Assembly (NCBI RefSeq): GCF_023507745.1 | Contig: NZ_JALPZO010000123.1 | Span: 124,001-188,000, forward strand | DNA from: Vreelandella olivaria | GTDB taxonomy: Bacteria; Pseudomonadota; Gammaproteobacteria; Pseudomonadales; Halomonadaceae | Direction of reading: 5' to 3' | DNA length: 64,000 bases | In this document: piece by piece, positions 51,734 to 61,655 of the stretch | How positions within the stretch are numbered: the first letter of the stretch is position 1 | Layout: the number at the start of each line of letters is the position of its first letter | Program-made: the position numbers and the translations under genes | Notes under the pieces: generated by a model | The model's database searches: none | The model's input: only the letters and a program-made list of their open reading frames with translations | Told to the model about the DNA's origin: nothing

Positions 51734-53257
51734 ATGACCGGCAGTTTATTGATTATCACGGCATTTATGGTTATCCCCTTACTCGTAGGGGTACTATCCG
51801 CCCGTCAGTCCCAAGAAACCAGTGAAGACTTTTTCGTTCAGGGCCGCGCCATGGGTAGCATTGCGGTGTTTTTCACTGTCGCGGCAACCTGGTGGAGTGC
51901 GTTTGCATTTTTAGGCTCTAACGCAACGTTTTATACCAGCGGCCCCGTCTATTTAACGGCGCTTGCCTGGAACCTGCTGTTTGGCTTTATGTATTACTGG
52001 ATTGGCAAACGGGTGTGGTTTTTAGGTAAACGTTTCAATTATTTAACTCCATCTGATTTAATTGGCGACTTTTATAACAGTGAAGCACTACGCATCACCG
52101 TTGCGGCGATTACCCTTATCTTCACCGTCCCTTATTTGCAGATTCAGTTAACGGGCGGTGCTTATCTCATCGAGGTCGCCTCGGGCGGTCTAATCCCCTT
52201 CTGGCTGGCTGCGCTACTGTTCTACTTCATTATTATTATCTATGTTTGGATTGGTGGTATTCGGGCCATCGCCTGGACCGATGTGATCTACGGCGCGCTG
52301 CTGTTTTTCGGCATGATGTACGCAGGCTACTACATTTCCAGCCACGTGGGTGGCCCAGCGGCCCTGTTCAGCCAGTTACAGCAAACCTCTCCCGATCACC
52401 TCACCCTGCCTGGGCCTAATGGCAATATGGGTTATCCCATGTGGTTCTCGCTGTTTGCCATTACCGCCATTGGCGCCTTTATGGGCCCACAGATCTGGCT
52501 GCGGATGTATTCGGTTAAAAGCGGCAAGCTCTTTAACCTGATGCCCTTCTTGCTGGGACTGGCCGCTTTCGCCTATGTGGGTTCGGTGCTTTCCGGCTAC
52601 TCTGGCGTCTTGTTGGAGCCCAACGTGGGGAATCCGGACCAAATCCTGCCCATCATGCTGATGAATTATGCGCCTTACCTACTGGCCTCGCTCATAATGG
52701 CTGCAGGTGCTGCGGCCGCCATGTCCACGGCTAACTCACAGATTCATGCGGTTTCCACCGTGGTGACGATGGATATTTACAAGCGCTACATCAACCGTGA
52801 GGCCAGTCAGGCGCGCATCGTTTATATTGGCCGTCTTTCATTGGTTGGGTTCTCCCTGGCCGCCTACATCATGGCCCTCACCGTGCCTGGCGTACTGGTA
52901 ACTATTGGTATTGCTGCCCTGGCAGGTACTGCTCAGCTGATTATCCCTACTATTGGTGCCATTACCTGGAAAAAAGCTCACCCTAGCGCTGCGCTTGCCG
53001 GTCTCTGGGGTGGTATCGCCTGCGTTCTGCTGATGACCTTTGGTCCGCTGAGTGCCCCTCTGGGCTTCCATGCGGGTATCTGGGGGCTGCTGCTCAATGC
53101 CGTGCTGTTTATTGGCCTTAGCTATGTACTGCATCGTCGCGATACCTCAGTTGTGGAGCGTTTTACCCAGGCGCGCTACGACTACGATGCTGAGTACCAT
53201 CCGGAACGTTTGCCAGCATACTCCCAGCCAGCCACCAGTAACGTTAACTATCAATAA
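51734..53257 (+). CDS. Sodium:solute symporter (SSS family)
   Basis: 507 aa, about 13 helices. SSS features: the N-terminal SEDFFVQGRAMGSIAVFFTV, WSAFAFLGSNATFY, YVWIGGIRAIAWTDVIYGAL and a late AAAMSTANSQIHAVSTVV. AAGGAG precedes the ATG. Likely imports the substrate of the beta-alanine/ureidopropionate pathway encoded around it (for example N-carbamoyl-beta-alanine, a pyrimidine derivative or an amino acid). Followed by a GntR gene after 12 bases. Confidence 0.91.
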   Translation: MTGSLLIITAFMVIPLLVGVLSARQSQETSEDFFVQGRAMGSIAVFFTVAATWWSAFAFLGSNATFYTSGPVYLTALAWNLLFGFMYYWIGKRVWFLGKRFNYLTPSDLIGDFYNSEALRITVAAITLIFTVPYLQIQLTGGAYLIEVASGGLIPFWLAALLFYFIIIIYVWIGGIRAIAWTDVIYGALLFFGMMYAGYYISSHVGGPAALFSQLQQTSPDHLTLPGPNGNMGYPMWFSLFAITAIGAFMGPQIWLRMYSVKSGKLFNLMPFLLGLAAFAYVGSVLSGYSGVLLEPNVGNPDQILPIMLMNYAPYLLASLIMAAGAAAAMSTANSQIHAVSTVVTMDIYKRYINREASQARIVYIGRLSLVGFSLAAYIMALTVPGVLVTIGIAALAGTAQLIIPTIGAITWKKAHPSAALAGLWGGIACVLLMTFGPLSAPLGFHAGIWGLLLNAVLFIGLSYVLHRRDTSVVERFTQARYDYDAEYHPERLPAYSQPATSNVNYQ

Positions 53258-53269
53258 AGGAGTGTGCTG

Positions 53270-54097
53270 ATGGTTCAAGCCTCGGTACCCACCTCCAGGC
53301 GCCGCCCCAAGCTCGCCGAACTGATCAGCGATGATATTAAGCGCTGGATTGCATCTGAGTCGCTTGGGGAAGGGGATCGTTTGCCGAATGAGAAAGCCTT
53401 GATGGAGCTTTACGGCAGCGCTAAAGCGACCGTTCGGGAAGCGCTTAAGATTCTTGAGGTTGAGGGGCTTATTACCCTGAAAACCGGCCCCAAGGGCGGG
53501 GCGGTGATCAATCAACCAGGGATGGAACCTGCCAGCCGCATGCTACGCAACTTCCTGCATTTCCAACAGTTGGATGGCAGGCAGGTCTATCAGCTACGCA
53601 AGCTGCTGGAAGTCGAGTTGGCCGTATCGGTGGTTGGCAGGCTAACGGAGGCAGATTTTCAGCAGCTTGAAGCCAATATAGCCGCCTGTTCATGTTGCGG
53701 CGGCGAAGAAGACCATCGGCGCCAGCGCTTTTTGGAGCTTGAGTTTCACCAGCTCTTGGCCCGCGCTTGCCCTAACCCTCTCCTGGCATTTATGTGCCAG
53801 TTTTTAAACGACATGCTGCGCGACCTGGTGGTGATCAAAAAAGCCTATGTCCCTGAGCGCAAGCAGTTTGACCACGCGAATCAGGACTACCACCGGCAAT
53901 TGGTGGAAGCCTACCGGACTGAGGATACCCAACGAGTTCGGCGGATTATGGCCGAGCATATGCAGGATGCAGAGCATCACATGAGCGCTCTGGAAGCCGA
54001 AATGGCGGCACAAATGTTGATCAGCAGTGACTCACTTTCCGGCCATAACCACCGTTCCAAATTACACGACCTACTATCGGAAAATGCAGCGCCTTAA
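53270..54097 (+). CDS. GntR-family transcriptional regulator, FCD type
   Basis: 275 aa. Winged helix: LAELISDDIKRWIASESLGE, GSAKATVREALKILEVEGLI; FCD domain with the ligand histidines in ELEFHQLLARA and a late MAEHMQDAEHHM. AAGGAG lies seven bases before the ATG. It sits between the symporter and the hydrolase genes in one operon and likely controls them. Confidence 0.88.
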   Translation: MVQASVPTSRRRPKLAELISDDIKRWIASESLGEGDRLPNEKALMELYGSAKATVREALKILEVEGLITLKTGPKGGAVINQPGMEPASRMLRNFLHFQQLDGRQVYQLRKLLEVELAVSVVGRLTEADFQQLEANIAACSCCGGEEDHRRQRFLELEFHQLLARACPNPLLAFMCQFLNDMLRDLVVIKKAYVPERKQFDHANQDYHRQLVEAYRTEDTQRVRRIMAEHMQDAEHHMSALEAEMAAQMLISSDSLSGHNHRSKLHDLLSENAAP

Positions 54098-54130
54098 TGG
54101 CCCGCCGCTTTACCCCGCGAGGACATCCAT

Positions 54131-55405
54131 ATGAATACTTACGTTACGCCAAACACCGCCACTGCCGACCTACGCACTGATGGTGACCGCTTGTGGCAAT
54201 CGCTCATGGAGCTGGCCAAAATCGGCGCTACCGCTAAAGGGGGTGTTAACCGACAGGCACTCACCGACCTGGACCGCCAGGGACGAGACCTGTTTATTCA
54301 GTGGTGCCGTGCCGAGGGCTGCACCATCCGCATTGATAAAATCGGTAATATCTTTGCCCGCAGGGAAGGCAGCGACCCAGGCGCTAAAGCCGTGATGGCG
54401 GGCAGTCACCTGGATAGCCAGCCGACCGGGGGGAAATACGATGGTTGTTTCGGTGTGCTTTCAGGCCTGGAAGTCATTCGCACCCTTAACCAGCATAACA
54501 TCACCACCCGGGCGCCCATCGAAGTAGTGGCCTGGACCAATGAAGAGGGCTGCCGTTTTGCTCCTTGCATGATGGGTTCCGGGGTATTTACCGGCGAGCT
54601 TGAATTTGATGCCATGATGACCCGCACCGACGCTGATGGAGTGTCGGTAAGCGATGCCCTGGATGCCATTCACTATCGCGGCAGCGATAACGTCTCTTCC
54701 AGCGAGATCAAGGCCTATTTCGAGCCCCACATTGAGCAAGGCCCCATTCTTGAAGATACCAACACCACCATTGGCGTCGTCATCGGCGCGCTTGGCCAGA
54801 AATGGTATGACTTAACGCTGACAGGGCTGGAAGCCCATGCAGGCCCTACCCCGATGCACCTGCGCCGCGATGCGATGATGGGCGCGGCAGAAGTCACCCA
54901 GGCACTCAACCGTATTGCCAATGAACACCAGCCCCACGGGCGCGGTACAGTAGGTTACATGGCGCTGCACCCCGGTTCGCGTAACGTGATTCCCGGGCAG
55001 GTAAAAATGACCCTGGATATGCGCCACTGGGAACCGCAAGCGCTCACCGCAATGAGCCAGGCCGTAGCTACCTCCATTGAAGAGATTTGCCAGCGCCATG
55101 GGCTGGAGTACACGCTGACCCCGACAGCGGATTTCGCTCCCGAGTTCTTTGATGAGTCCTGTGTCTCAGCGGTACGTCAGGGAGCGGAGAAGCTCAAGCT
55201 CTCCCATATGGATATCATTAGTGGTGCCGGGCACGACGCTATTTTCATTGGCCGTGTCGCCCCAGCGGCGATGATCTTTATTCCCTGCAAGGATGGCATT
55301 AGCCACAACGAAGCCGAGAGCGCTACCCCTGAGCACGTTCACGCAGGCTGTAACGTACTGCTGCACGCGATGCTGAATGCCGCAGGTATAGAGGCTGGCG
55401 AATAA
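54131..55405 (+). CDS. M20-family Zn hydrolase, beta-ureidopropionase / N-carbamoyl amino-acid hydrolase type
   Basis: 424 aa. Motifs: GSHLDSQPTGGKYDGCFGVL, WTNEEGCRFAPCMMGSGVF, FEPHIEQGPILE, LEAHAGPTPMHLRRDAMMGA and the late SGAGHDAIFIG. These are the full metal and dimer-interface residues of the carbamoylase group. With the nearby beta-alanine aminotransferase and MmsA, hydrolysis of N-carbamoyl-beta-alanine is the best fit. Third M20 paralogue in the window. An amidase gene follows two bases after the stop. Confidence 0.87.
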   Translation: MNTYVTPNTATADLRTDGDRLWQSLMELAKIGATAKGGVNRQALTDLDRQGRDLFIQWCRAEGCTIRIDKIGNIFARREGSDPGAKAVMAGSHLDSQPTGGKYDGCFGVLSGLEVIRTLNQHNITTRAPIEVVAWTNEEGCRFAPCMMGSGVFTGELEFDAMMTRTDADGVSVSDALDAIHYRGSDNVSSSEIKAYFEPHIEQGPILEDTNTTIGVVIGALGQKWYDLTLTGLEAHAGPTPMHLRRDAMMGAAEVTQALNRIANEHQPHGRGTVGYMALHPGSRNVIPGQVKMTLDMRHWEPQALTAMSQAVATSIEEICQRHGLEYTLTPTADFAPEFFDESCVSAVRQGAEKLKLSHMDIISGAGHDAIFIGRVAPAAMIFIPCKDGISHNEAESATPEHVHAGCNVLLHAMLNAAGIEAGE

Positions 55406-55407
55406 TC

Positions 55408-56817
55408 ATGGCGGATTCCTTCGAAACACTGACTGCCGTTGGGGCATTAACCGGTTTCAGCGAGGGTTCTCTTTCGCCGGAGGCGCTCATTGATGACTGC
55501 CTGGTGCGCATTGCACGTGATAACCCTGCCATCAATGCCTTTACCTGCGTAAATGATGACGCCCGTCGTCTGGCGGCCGAATCCGCACGGCGCTGGCAGG
55601 CAGGAGCCCCCTGCGGGCCGCTGGATGGTGTACCGGTCACGATTAAGGATTTGACGCTGACCCAAGGCCTGCCGACACGCATGGGGTCAACCACTACCTC
55701 GTCTGACGGCCCCTGGGAATTGGATGCCCCGATCACTCGCCATTTGCGCAATGCCGGGGCTATCGTGATCGGCAAAACCACCTCTCCGGAATTTGGCTGG
55801 AAAGGCGTCACTGATAACCCCTTACATGGTATTACCCGCAACCCCTGGAACACTGATCTCACCCCAGGCGGATCATCTGGTGGTGCGGGTGCAGCGGCTG
55901 CTCTTAACCTTGGGTTGCTTCACCAGGGCAGCGATGCGGGCGGCTCCATTCGCATCCCGTGCAGCTTTACCGGTACCTTTGGTATCAAACCAACTTTTGG
56001 CTGGGTGCCGCAATGGCCAGCCAGTGCCATGAGCACACTCTCCCACCTGGGGCCTATGACCCGTACTGCCGCTGACAGCGCTTTAATGTTAAGCGTGATA
56101 GCACAGCCCGATGCCCGGGATGGCTACTCGGGAAGCCCTCGCGCCCCCGACTGGCTAACCCCGCCACCCAGCAATCTTCACGGTTGGCGTATTGCCTTTA
56201 GCGCCAACCTTGGCTATGTAGAGGTCGCGCCGGATATAGCCCAGCAGGTAGAGCAGGCCATTGCCCATTTAGAAGCCCTGGGGGCAACGGTTGAGCGTAT
56301 CGACCCTGGATTCAGCGATCCACTCAAGACCTTTAATACCCTCTGGTTTGCAGGCGCAACCCAGGCCCTTGAACGGCTTGATGAGCAGCAATGTTCACAG
56401 CTTGACCCTGGGTTCCTGGATATCGCCCGGCGTGGGCAGGATGTGTCGCTTTCTGCTTATCTTGCCGCCCGGCGTGAACGTAGCGAACTGACCGCCCATA
56501 TGGCAGCGTTTCATAAACGCTACGACCTGCTGGTTACCCCTACCATGCCTATCGCTCCCTTTAAGGCGGGCCATAACGTACCGCCAGAAGGCCCCTACAG
56601 GGACTGGATGGACTGGACACCCTTTAGTTACCCGTTCAACCTTACCCAGCAGCCCGCTGCTTCACTTCCCTGTGGCCTGGACGACCAGGGTTTACCGGTA
56701 GGTCTGCATCTGGTGGCAGGTAAATACCAGGATCTCAAGGTATTGCATGCAGCCCACCTGCTGGAGCGCTGTTTACCGCCGTTAACACCACCGAGAGTGG
56801 CACCGCCATATGCGTGA
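55408..56817 (+). CDS. Amidase-signature-family amidohydrolase
   Basis: 469 aa. The Ser-cisSer-Lys triad is visible: K in GVPVTIKDLTLTQ, S in TPGGSSGGAGAAAAL and the nucleophile region GSDAGGSIRIPCSFTGTFGI. Hydrolyses an amide, possibly a carbamoyl or acyl amide linked to the preceding hydrolase. Two bases separate it from that gene. It is not a GatA homologue in length or C-terminus. It converges end to end with menE. Confidence 0.87.
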   Translation: MADSFETLTAVGALTGFSEGSLSPEALIDDCLVRIARDNPAINAFTCVNDDARRLAAESARRWQAGAPCGPLDGVPVTIKDLTLTQGLPTRMGSTTTSSDGPWELDAPITRHLRNAGAIVIGKTTSPEFGWKGVTDNPLHGITRNPWNTDLTPGGSSGGAGAAAALNLGLLHQGSDAGGSIRIPCSFTGTFGIKPTFGWVPQWPASAMSTLSHLGPMTRTAADSALMLSVIAQPDARDGYSGSPRAPDWLTPPPSNLHGWRIAFSANLGYVEVAPDIAQQVEQAIAHLEALGATVERIDPGFSDPLKTFNTLWFAGATQALERLDEQQCSQLDPGFLDIARRGQDVSLSAYLAARRERSELTAHMAAFHKRYDLLVTPTMPIAPFKAGHNVPPEGPYRDWMDWTPFSYPFNLTQQPAASLPCGLDDQGLPVGLHLVAGKYQDLKVLHAAHLLERCLPPLTPPRVAPPYA

Positions 56818-56818
56818 G

Positions 56819-58213
56819 CTACTGTGGGTTGATCTGCCGTAGCGCCAACTCAGCAAACTGCTTGCGGGAAGGCTTAAACCCCACATCAGCAGGCCAGGGC
56901 AGCCAGGCATTAGGCACCATAAAGCCGGGCAATGCCTCGCGCACCCAGGCCTCCAACGCCTGGGTGGTCACGCTATCTGCCTGCTTATCAATAAAAGCGA
57001 CCGGGCGCTCTCCCCATTCAGGATGCGGCACTGGCACCACCAGCGCCTGAGCCACGCCAGGATAGTTGACTAACCGCTGCTCGATGCTTTCCGGCTGGAT
57101 ATTCTCTCCCCCGGAAATAAAGCGATTATCAAGCCGGCCTTCAACCACCAGTTCCCCATCGGCATTGAAATGCCCTTTATCGCGGGTGGCAAACCAGCCC
57201 TCATCGTTCACAGCAGGATCAAGTGCACCGTTATCCAGATAGCCGCAAAACAGTGTCTCCCCACGTAGTTGAATTTCCCCCTCCACCACCCTCACCTCCC
57301 GGCCCGGCAGTGGCCTGCCCACAACGCCTGGCGCAGAAGGTACTCCGGTGCACACCTGGCTGGACATTTCGGATAACCCATAGCTGACCTTCGGCGTCAG
57401 CCCAAGGTGTGTCATCTCAGCCACTAACGGAGCAGGAATCGCCGCCCCACCTAACAGCAATTCCCGCAATTGAGAGCGCTGGGGGTGAAAGCCTGCGCGC
57501 AGCAGTCGCCAAAGCTGCGTGGGCACCAGCGACAGGTGAGTAATCGACTGTTGTGACAGGCGGTCAGAAAGCGAGTGGGGGGCGTCATCAAGAATAACCC
57601 GCCCCCCGGCAAGGAAAACGCGAAACGGAATCGCATAGCCCCCAATATGAAACAACGGTAGCGACAGCAACCAGCCACTCTCATGATCAACGGGGATAAA
57701 CGATGCCGAACCGCGCGCAGAAGCCAAGTGATTCGCCACACGGTGTAGCACCGCCTTGGGTGTGCCGCTGGAGCCGGAAGTAAAAATGGTGTTACACCGT
57801 TGGCTGCCATCAAGCACTGGGGGCTCACCGACATCGGCTTCCGCCCAAAAGTCGAGGGTGATAGGTGTCAGGTCAGAGGAGTAACGTAGACCGCTCTCCG
57901 GCTGGCAAACGCGGGCAACCAGCAGACGCTTAGCCAGCGCCTGCTGCTGAGCAACAGGAAAAGCGGGATTAAGTGGGCAAAAGATGATACCCGCCCGCAA
58001 GCAGGCCCATGCCAGCAGCAAGGAGTGCAGCGCCCCTTTGGCAGGCACCATCAAGCGGTCACCGGGTACGAAGCCTTCACGGGCCAATTGCTGTACCAAA
58101 GAAGCCACACGACGATCGAGCGTTCGATAACCAAGACGCACCGAGCCAGCCTCTATCGCAATATGCTCAGGGGCCTCTTTAGCCCAGTAGTGGATGGGGC
58201 AGGTTTGCATCAC
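56819..58213 (-). CDS. menE: o-Succinylbenzoate--CoA ligase
   Basis: 464 aa. Acyl-adenylate-forming enzyme: NTIFTSGSSGTPKAVLH phosphate loop, SYGLSEMSSQVCTG, the GWFATRDKGHFNADGELVVE block with the ribose-binding aspartate, and RLDNRFISGGENIQPESIEQ, typical of MenE. Activates o-succinylbenzoate in menaquinone synthesis. Start is GTG at this position or ATG one codon later, behind AAGGAG. Last gene of the frdABCD-menBCE operon. Confidence 0.89.
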   Translation of the reverse strand: MMQTCPIHYWAKEAPEHIAIEAGSVRLGYRTLDRRVASLVQQLAREGFVPGDRLMVPAKGALHSLLLAWACLRAGIIFCPLNPAFPVAQQQALAKRLLVARVCQPESGLRYSSDLTPITLDFWAEADVGEPPVLDGSQRCNTIFTSGSSGTPKAVLHRVANHLASARGSASFIPVDHESGWLLSLPLFHIGGYAIPFRVFLAGGRVILDDAPHSLSDRLSQQSITHLSLVPTQLWRLLRAGFHPQRSQLRELLLGGAAIPAPLVAEMTHLGLTPKVSYGLSEMSSQVCTGVPSAPGVVGRPLPGREVRVVEGEIQLRGETLFCGYLDNGALDPAVNDEGWFATRDKGHFNADGELVVEGRLDNRFISGGENIQPESIEQRLVNYPGVAQALVVPVPHPEWGERPVAFIDKQADSVTTQALEAWVREALPGFMVPNAWLPWPADVGFKPSRKQFAELALRQINPQ

Positions 58214-58228
58214 GCGAAACTCTCCTTG

Positions 58229-59176
58229 CTATGGCTCCGGGACTCGATAGAGACAGCGCAGGCTATCGGTTATCACGTCCCCCATGGCAGTGGTAACGCG
58301 CTCGGTAAGCCAGTGCCCCGTATCCAGACCCGGCGGCTCATTGGGCGCCCACTCACTGTTCAGCCGGGCAAGCAGCCCCAAGCCCAGATCAGACTCGAAA
58401 CTCGATGAAAGCACGACACGCAAGTCATTTTCCATGGCTCGGTGAATCAACGCCTCGCAAGTGCTAAAAGCGCCTATCAGTGTTGGCTTGATCACCAGAG
58501 CAGCAATACCTGGATGATGCGGCCAATCCACACCACGCGATAACGTTTCATCCAGGGCAATATTCACTCCAGTGGCCTCTGCAACGGCGATGGAGTCTGT
58601 AAAGTCAGCACAGGGCTCTTCCAGGTAATCAATTTGCTCAAGGGGGAGGCGCTGACAAAAGCGCTGTGCCTCGTCACGGCTCCAGCCGCCGTTGGCATCC
58701 AGAATCAGCTTAACGGCGGGTAACCGCAGCGCTAAACGGGTAATCAGCGCCAGCTCATCCTCTGCGCTATAGCGCGCCACCTTCAGTTTGAGACGCAACG
58801 GCGGAGCAGCCCCCCAGCCAGCCACGATACTGTCCAGAGCATCCATAAGCTCCAGAGGGGCGCCCTGGAGCAGTGGATAGGGTGTGAAGGGAACAGGGAA
58901 GCTGGTTGGCCATCGGTACTGCGCACAGTCAAAGCCAAACTGCACTGAGGGAAGTGTTGGCGTTCTTTTTTCGCCCCGCTCCAAGGCCATAAGGCATGCC
59001 AGACTTTCGGCCTCCGCCTCCGCCAGGGTTTCAAGGGAAAAGCCCGGCAGAGGCGCAATCTCCCCCCACTGAGCGTTGATGGATACCAACAGGCCCCGGC
59101 GGTGTGTCAGCCGATGCCCTTTAAACGACAGTGGCTGGCGCAACGGCAAGGAGTAACGGTAAAGCGCCAGCGTCAT
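58229..59176 (-). CDS. menC: o-Succinylbenzoate synthase
   Basis: 315 aa, enolase superfamily. Seen: LRLKLKVARYS with the catalytic lysine, KLILDANGGWSRDEA and IDYLEEPCADF metal ligands, and ALVIKPTLIGAFSTC with the second lysine. Dehydrates SHCHC to o-succinylbenzoate. Its ATG shares a base with the menB stop (TAATG). Operon order menB-menC-menE. Confidence 0.9.
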   Translation of the reverse strand: MTLALYRYSLPLRQPLSFKGHRLTHRRGLLVSINAQWGEIAPLPGFSLETLAEAEAESLACLMALERGEKRTPTLPSVQFGFDCAQYRWPTSFPVPFTPYPLLQGAPLELMDALDSIVAGWGAAPPLRLKLKVARYSAEDELALITRLALRLPAVKLILDANGGWSRDEAQRFCQRLPLEQIDYLEEPCADFTDSIAVAEATGVNIALDETLSRGVDWPHHPGIAALVIKPTLIGAFSTCEALIHRAMENDLRVVLSSSFESDLGLGLLARLNSEWAPNEPPGLDTGHWLTERVTTAMGDVITDSLRCLYRVPEP

Positions 59177-60036
59177 TAAGGATTACGCGGGTAGCGTGAA
59201 AAGTCCGGACGACGTTTCTCGTTAAAGGCGTTACGCCCTTCCTGGCCCTCTTCGGTCATGTAATAGAGCATGGTGGCATTACCCGCCAGCTCCTGCAACC
59301 CGGCCTGACCATCGCAATCGGCGTTCAATGCGGCTTTCAAACAGCGTAACGCCATTGGGCTATGCTGGAGCATTTCCCGGCACCAACGAACACTCTCTTT
59401 TTCCAGCTCCGCTATAGGAACCACATGATTCACCAGCCCCATCTCCAGCGCCTGGGCGGCGCTGTATTGACGGCACAGGAACCAGATTTCACGGGCCTTT
59501 TTCTGGCCTACGATACGTGCCATATAGGAGGCGCCGTACCCACCATCGAAGGAGCCTACCTTGGGACCTGTCTGCCCAAAGACAGCGTTATCGGCGGCAA
59601 TGGTCAGATCACACATCATATGCAGCACGTGACCGCCACCAATTGCGTATCCCGCCACCATAGCGACCACCGGTTTGGGGCAGGTGCGAATATCACGCTG
59701 GAAATCCAAAACATTCAGATGATGAGTGCCTTCATCATCCCGATAGCCACCATAGTCGCCGCGAATGCGCTGGTCACCGCCGGAACAGAAGGCCTTGTCA
59801 CCCGCTCCCGTCAATAGAATGGCGCCAATGGCACTATCATGACGAGCCCGGCCAAGCGCCTGGATCATCTCGCTCACCGTCCGAGGACGAAATGCATTAC
59901 GTACCTCAGGACGGTTGATGGTGATGCGTGCAATCCCCTCTCTCGATGTGTGATACAAAATATCCTGATAACCACTTGAGTGATCCTGCCACTCGATAGA
60001 AGCGTAGAGTTCCGTTTCAGTGAGTCCGTTGATCAT
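59176..60036 (-). CDS. menB: 1,4-Dihydroxy-2-naphthoyl-CoA synthase
   Basis: 286 aa, crotonase fold. Diagnostic: [76 protein letters not shown]. These include the MenB-specific active-site loop and aspartate. Closes the naphthoate ring from o-succinylbenzoyl-CoA. It follows frdD by 46 bases on the same strand, so menaquinone synthesis is joined to fumarate reductase expression. Confidence 0.93.
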   Translation of the reverse strand: MINGLTETELYASIEWQDHSSGYQDILYHTSREGIARITINRPEVRNAFRPRTVSEMIQALGRARHDSAIGAILLTGAGDKAFCSGGDQRIRGDYGGYRDDEGTHHLNVLDFQRDIRTCPKPVVAMVAGYAIGGGHVLHMMCDLTIAADNAVFGQTGPKVGSFDGGYGASYMARIVGQKKAREIWFLCRQYSAAQALEMGLVNHVVPIAELEKESVRWCREMLQHSPMALRCLKAALNADCDGQAGLQELAGNATMLYYMTEEGQEGRNAFNEKRRPDFSRYPRNP

Positions 60037-60082
60037 GCCAATCTCTTTTTCTGTCAGGGGCGTCTGCTATACAGCAGGTTAT

Positions 60083-60484
60083 CTAATTCAGCATACCCGC
60101 CACTACCATGCCCAGCGCCAAAAGGCTCAGTAGTGCTGCCAGGCCATACATCACCTTTTTATTAAGGGTATCGTTGCCCAGGCTCAGGTCAAACAGGCCG
60201 TGGCGTAGGCGATGAGCAGCATGGAACAGCGGTAAGCAGACCGCCGCACCAATAAACAGCAAGCCGGGAATACTAAACAGTAATCCCGATGCCCGCTCAT
60301 AGCTCAGCGCTTCAGCGGGCAGCAGGCCAAGGGGCAGTAACACAGCAATAAATAGAATAACAGCGGGCATAATCACCGCAAAGCAGACCCCACCAGCACT
60401 AAACAGCCCCCACCAGAGGGGTTCATCATAGGCTTGCCGACGGTGCGCATCGTGTTGACTCACGCTTGGTTTGTTCACGTTCAT
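60083..60484 (-). CDS. frdD: Fumarate reductase membrane subunit D
   Basis: 133 aa, three predicted helices (GLFSAGGVCFAVIMPAVILF; LLFSIPGLLFIGAAVCLPLF; LAALLSLLALGMVVAGML) with FHAAHRLRHGLFDL between helices 2 and 3, as in FrdD. The ATG overlaps the frdC stop (ATGA). Anchors FrdAB to the membrane and with FrdC binds menaquinol. Confidence 0.88.
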   Translation of the reverse strand: MNVNKPSVSQHDAHRRQAYDEPLWWGLFSAGGVCFAVIMPAVILFIAVLLPLGLLPAEALSYERASGLLFSIPGLLFIGAAVCLPLFHAAHRLRHGLFDLSLGNDTLNKKVMYGLAALLSLLALGMVVAGMLN

Positions 60485-60876
60485 GCCCTCCCAAATAACC
60501 AGAGAAACAGCAGCGCTACCACCAGCACTCCGGCCCACTGCCCAGCGACAATTGCCTGATCAGGCAAGCTGCGCCCCGCAATGCGTAGCGGCATTACCCG
60601 TGGAAATAACACGAAGAAGGTGGCCGCATGGAACAGGCTGGCTATTAACGCCAACAGATTCAGCAAGAGCACAATGGGCGCCCCCATAAAGGCTACCCAC
60701 CCCTGCCAGCTATCTGGGCCCTGAAGCAGGGAGATCATACCAGCCAGTAGGCAAAGGATGAAAAATACCAACGGCAGTACCGTGGCCTCGCGCACCATAT
60801 AGAGCTTAAAAAAACGATGTTTAAGCCACCAGGTACGTTTTAGCGGCGGTAGGCGTTGTAATGTCGATTTATCCAT
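60481..60876 (-). CDS. frdC: Fumarate reductase membrane subunit C
   Basis: 131 aa, three helices. FrdC pattern: LPPLKRTWWLKHRFFKLYMV with REATVLPLVFF, and SLFHAATFFVLFPRVMPLRI. Anchor subunit without haem in the E. coli type. Lies 11 bases after frdB and overlaps frdD. Confidence 0.89.
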   Translation of the reverse strand: MDKSTLQRLPPLKRTWWLKHRFFKLYMVREATVLPLVFFILCLLAGMISLLQGPDSWQGWVAFMGAPIVLLLNLLALIASLFHAATFFVLFPRVMPLRIAGRSLPDQAIVAGQWAGVLVVALLFLWLFGRA

Positions 60877-60887
60877 GATCCTCTCTC

Positions 60888-61655
60888 CTACCCTTTGAAA
60901 AGTGCAATCAGCGTATGCTTGGCGGACTCCACTTTGCTCTGATTAACCGCCGCCGCCGGGTCTACGTGTTTTGGGCACACCTTTGAACAAAAGCCAACAA
61001 AGGTACAGCTCCAGACCCCCTCATGGCGATTCAGCTCGGTCATCCGCTGTTTTGTGCCATGGTCGCGGCTATCCAGGTTGTAACGGTGCGCCAGCGTTAA
61101 TGCGGCAGGGCCAAGAAACTCAGGGTTGAGCCCAAACTGCGGGCAGGCCGAGTAGCAAAGCCCGCAATTAATGCAGTTGGCGAACTGCTTGTAGCGGGCA
61201 AGCTGCTCGGGGGACTGCTGATAGGTCTCCGGGGCTTTCGGGTCATAGGGTTTGACCGGGTTATCGTCGATCAGGTAGGGCTTAACCGCTGCCAGGTGTT
61301 CAAGGAATATCTCCATATCCACCACCAGATCCCGCTGCACGGGGAAGTGGGATAGCGGCTCAATACGAATCTCGCCCTCGTAATCACGCAGAAAGGTTTT
61401 ACAGCCCAGCTTGGGAATGCCATTGACCATCACACCGCAGGAGCCACAAATGGCCATGCGGCAGGACCAGCGGTAGCTCAGCGTGCTATCAAGCTGCTCT
61501 TTAATATGGTTAAGGGCATCCAGCAACGAGGTGCTGTCATCAACCGGCAGCTCATACTGCTGCCAATATGGCTCGGCGCTGCTGTCTGGCAGGTAGCGCT
61601 TGACGCTAATGTGCTTGGTTTGGAAATGATTAGTTTGGAGATGGTCAGTACTCAT
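60888..61655 (-). CDS. frdB: Fumarate reductase iron-sulfur subunit
   Basis: 255 aa. Cluster ligands: 2Fe-2S in [18 protein letters not shown] plus a later cysteine, 4Fe-4S in [12 protein letters not shown], 3Fe-4S in [17 protein letters not shown]. Order and spacing are those of FrdB rather than SdhB. Transfers electrons from menaquinol to FrdA. The start overlaps the frdA stop (ATGA). Confidence 0.94.
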   Translation of the reverse strand: MSTDHLQTNHFQTKHISVKRYLPDSSAEPYWQQYELPVDDSTSLLDALNHIKEQLDSTLSYRWSCRMAICGSCGVMVNGIPKLGCKTFLRDYEGEIRIEPLSHFPVQRDLVVDMEIFLEHLAAVKPYLIDDNPVKPYDPKAPETYQQSPEQLARYKQFANCINCGLCYSACPQFGLNPEFLGPAALTLAHRYNLDSRDHGTKQRMTELNRHEGVWSCTFVGFCSKVCPKHVDPAAAVNQSKVESAKHTLIALFKG

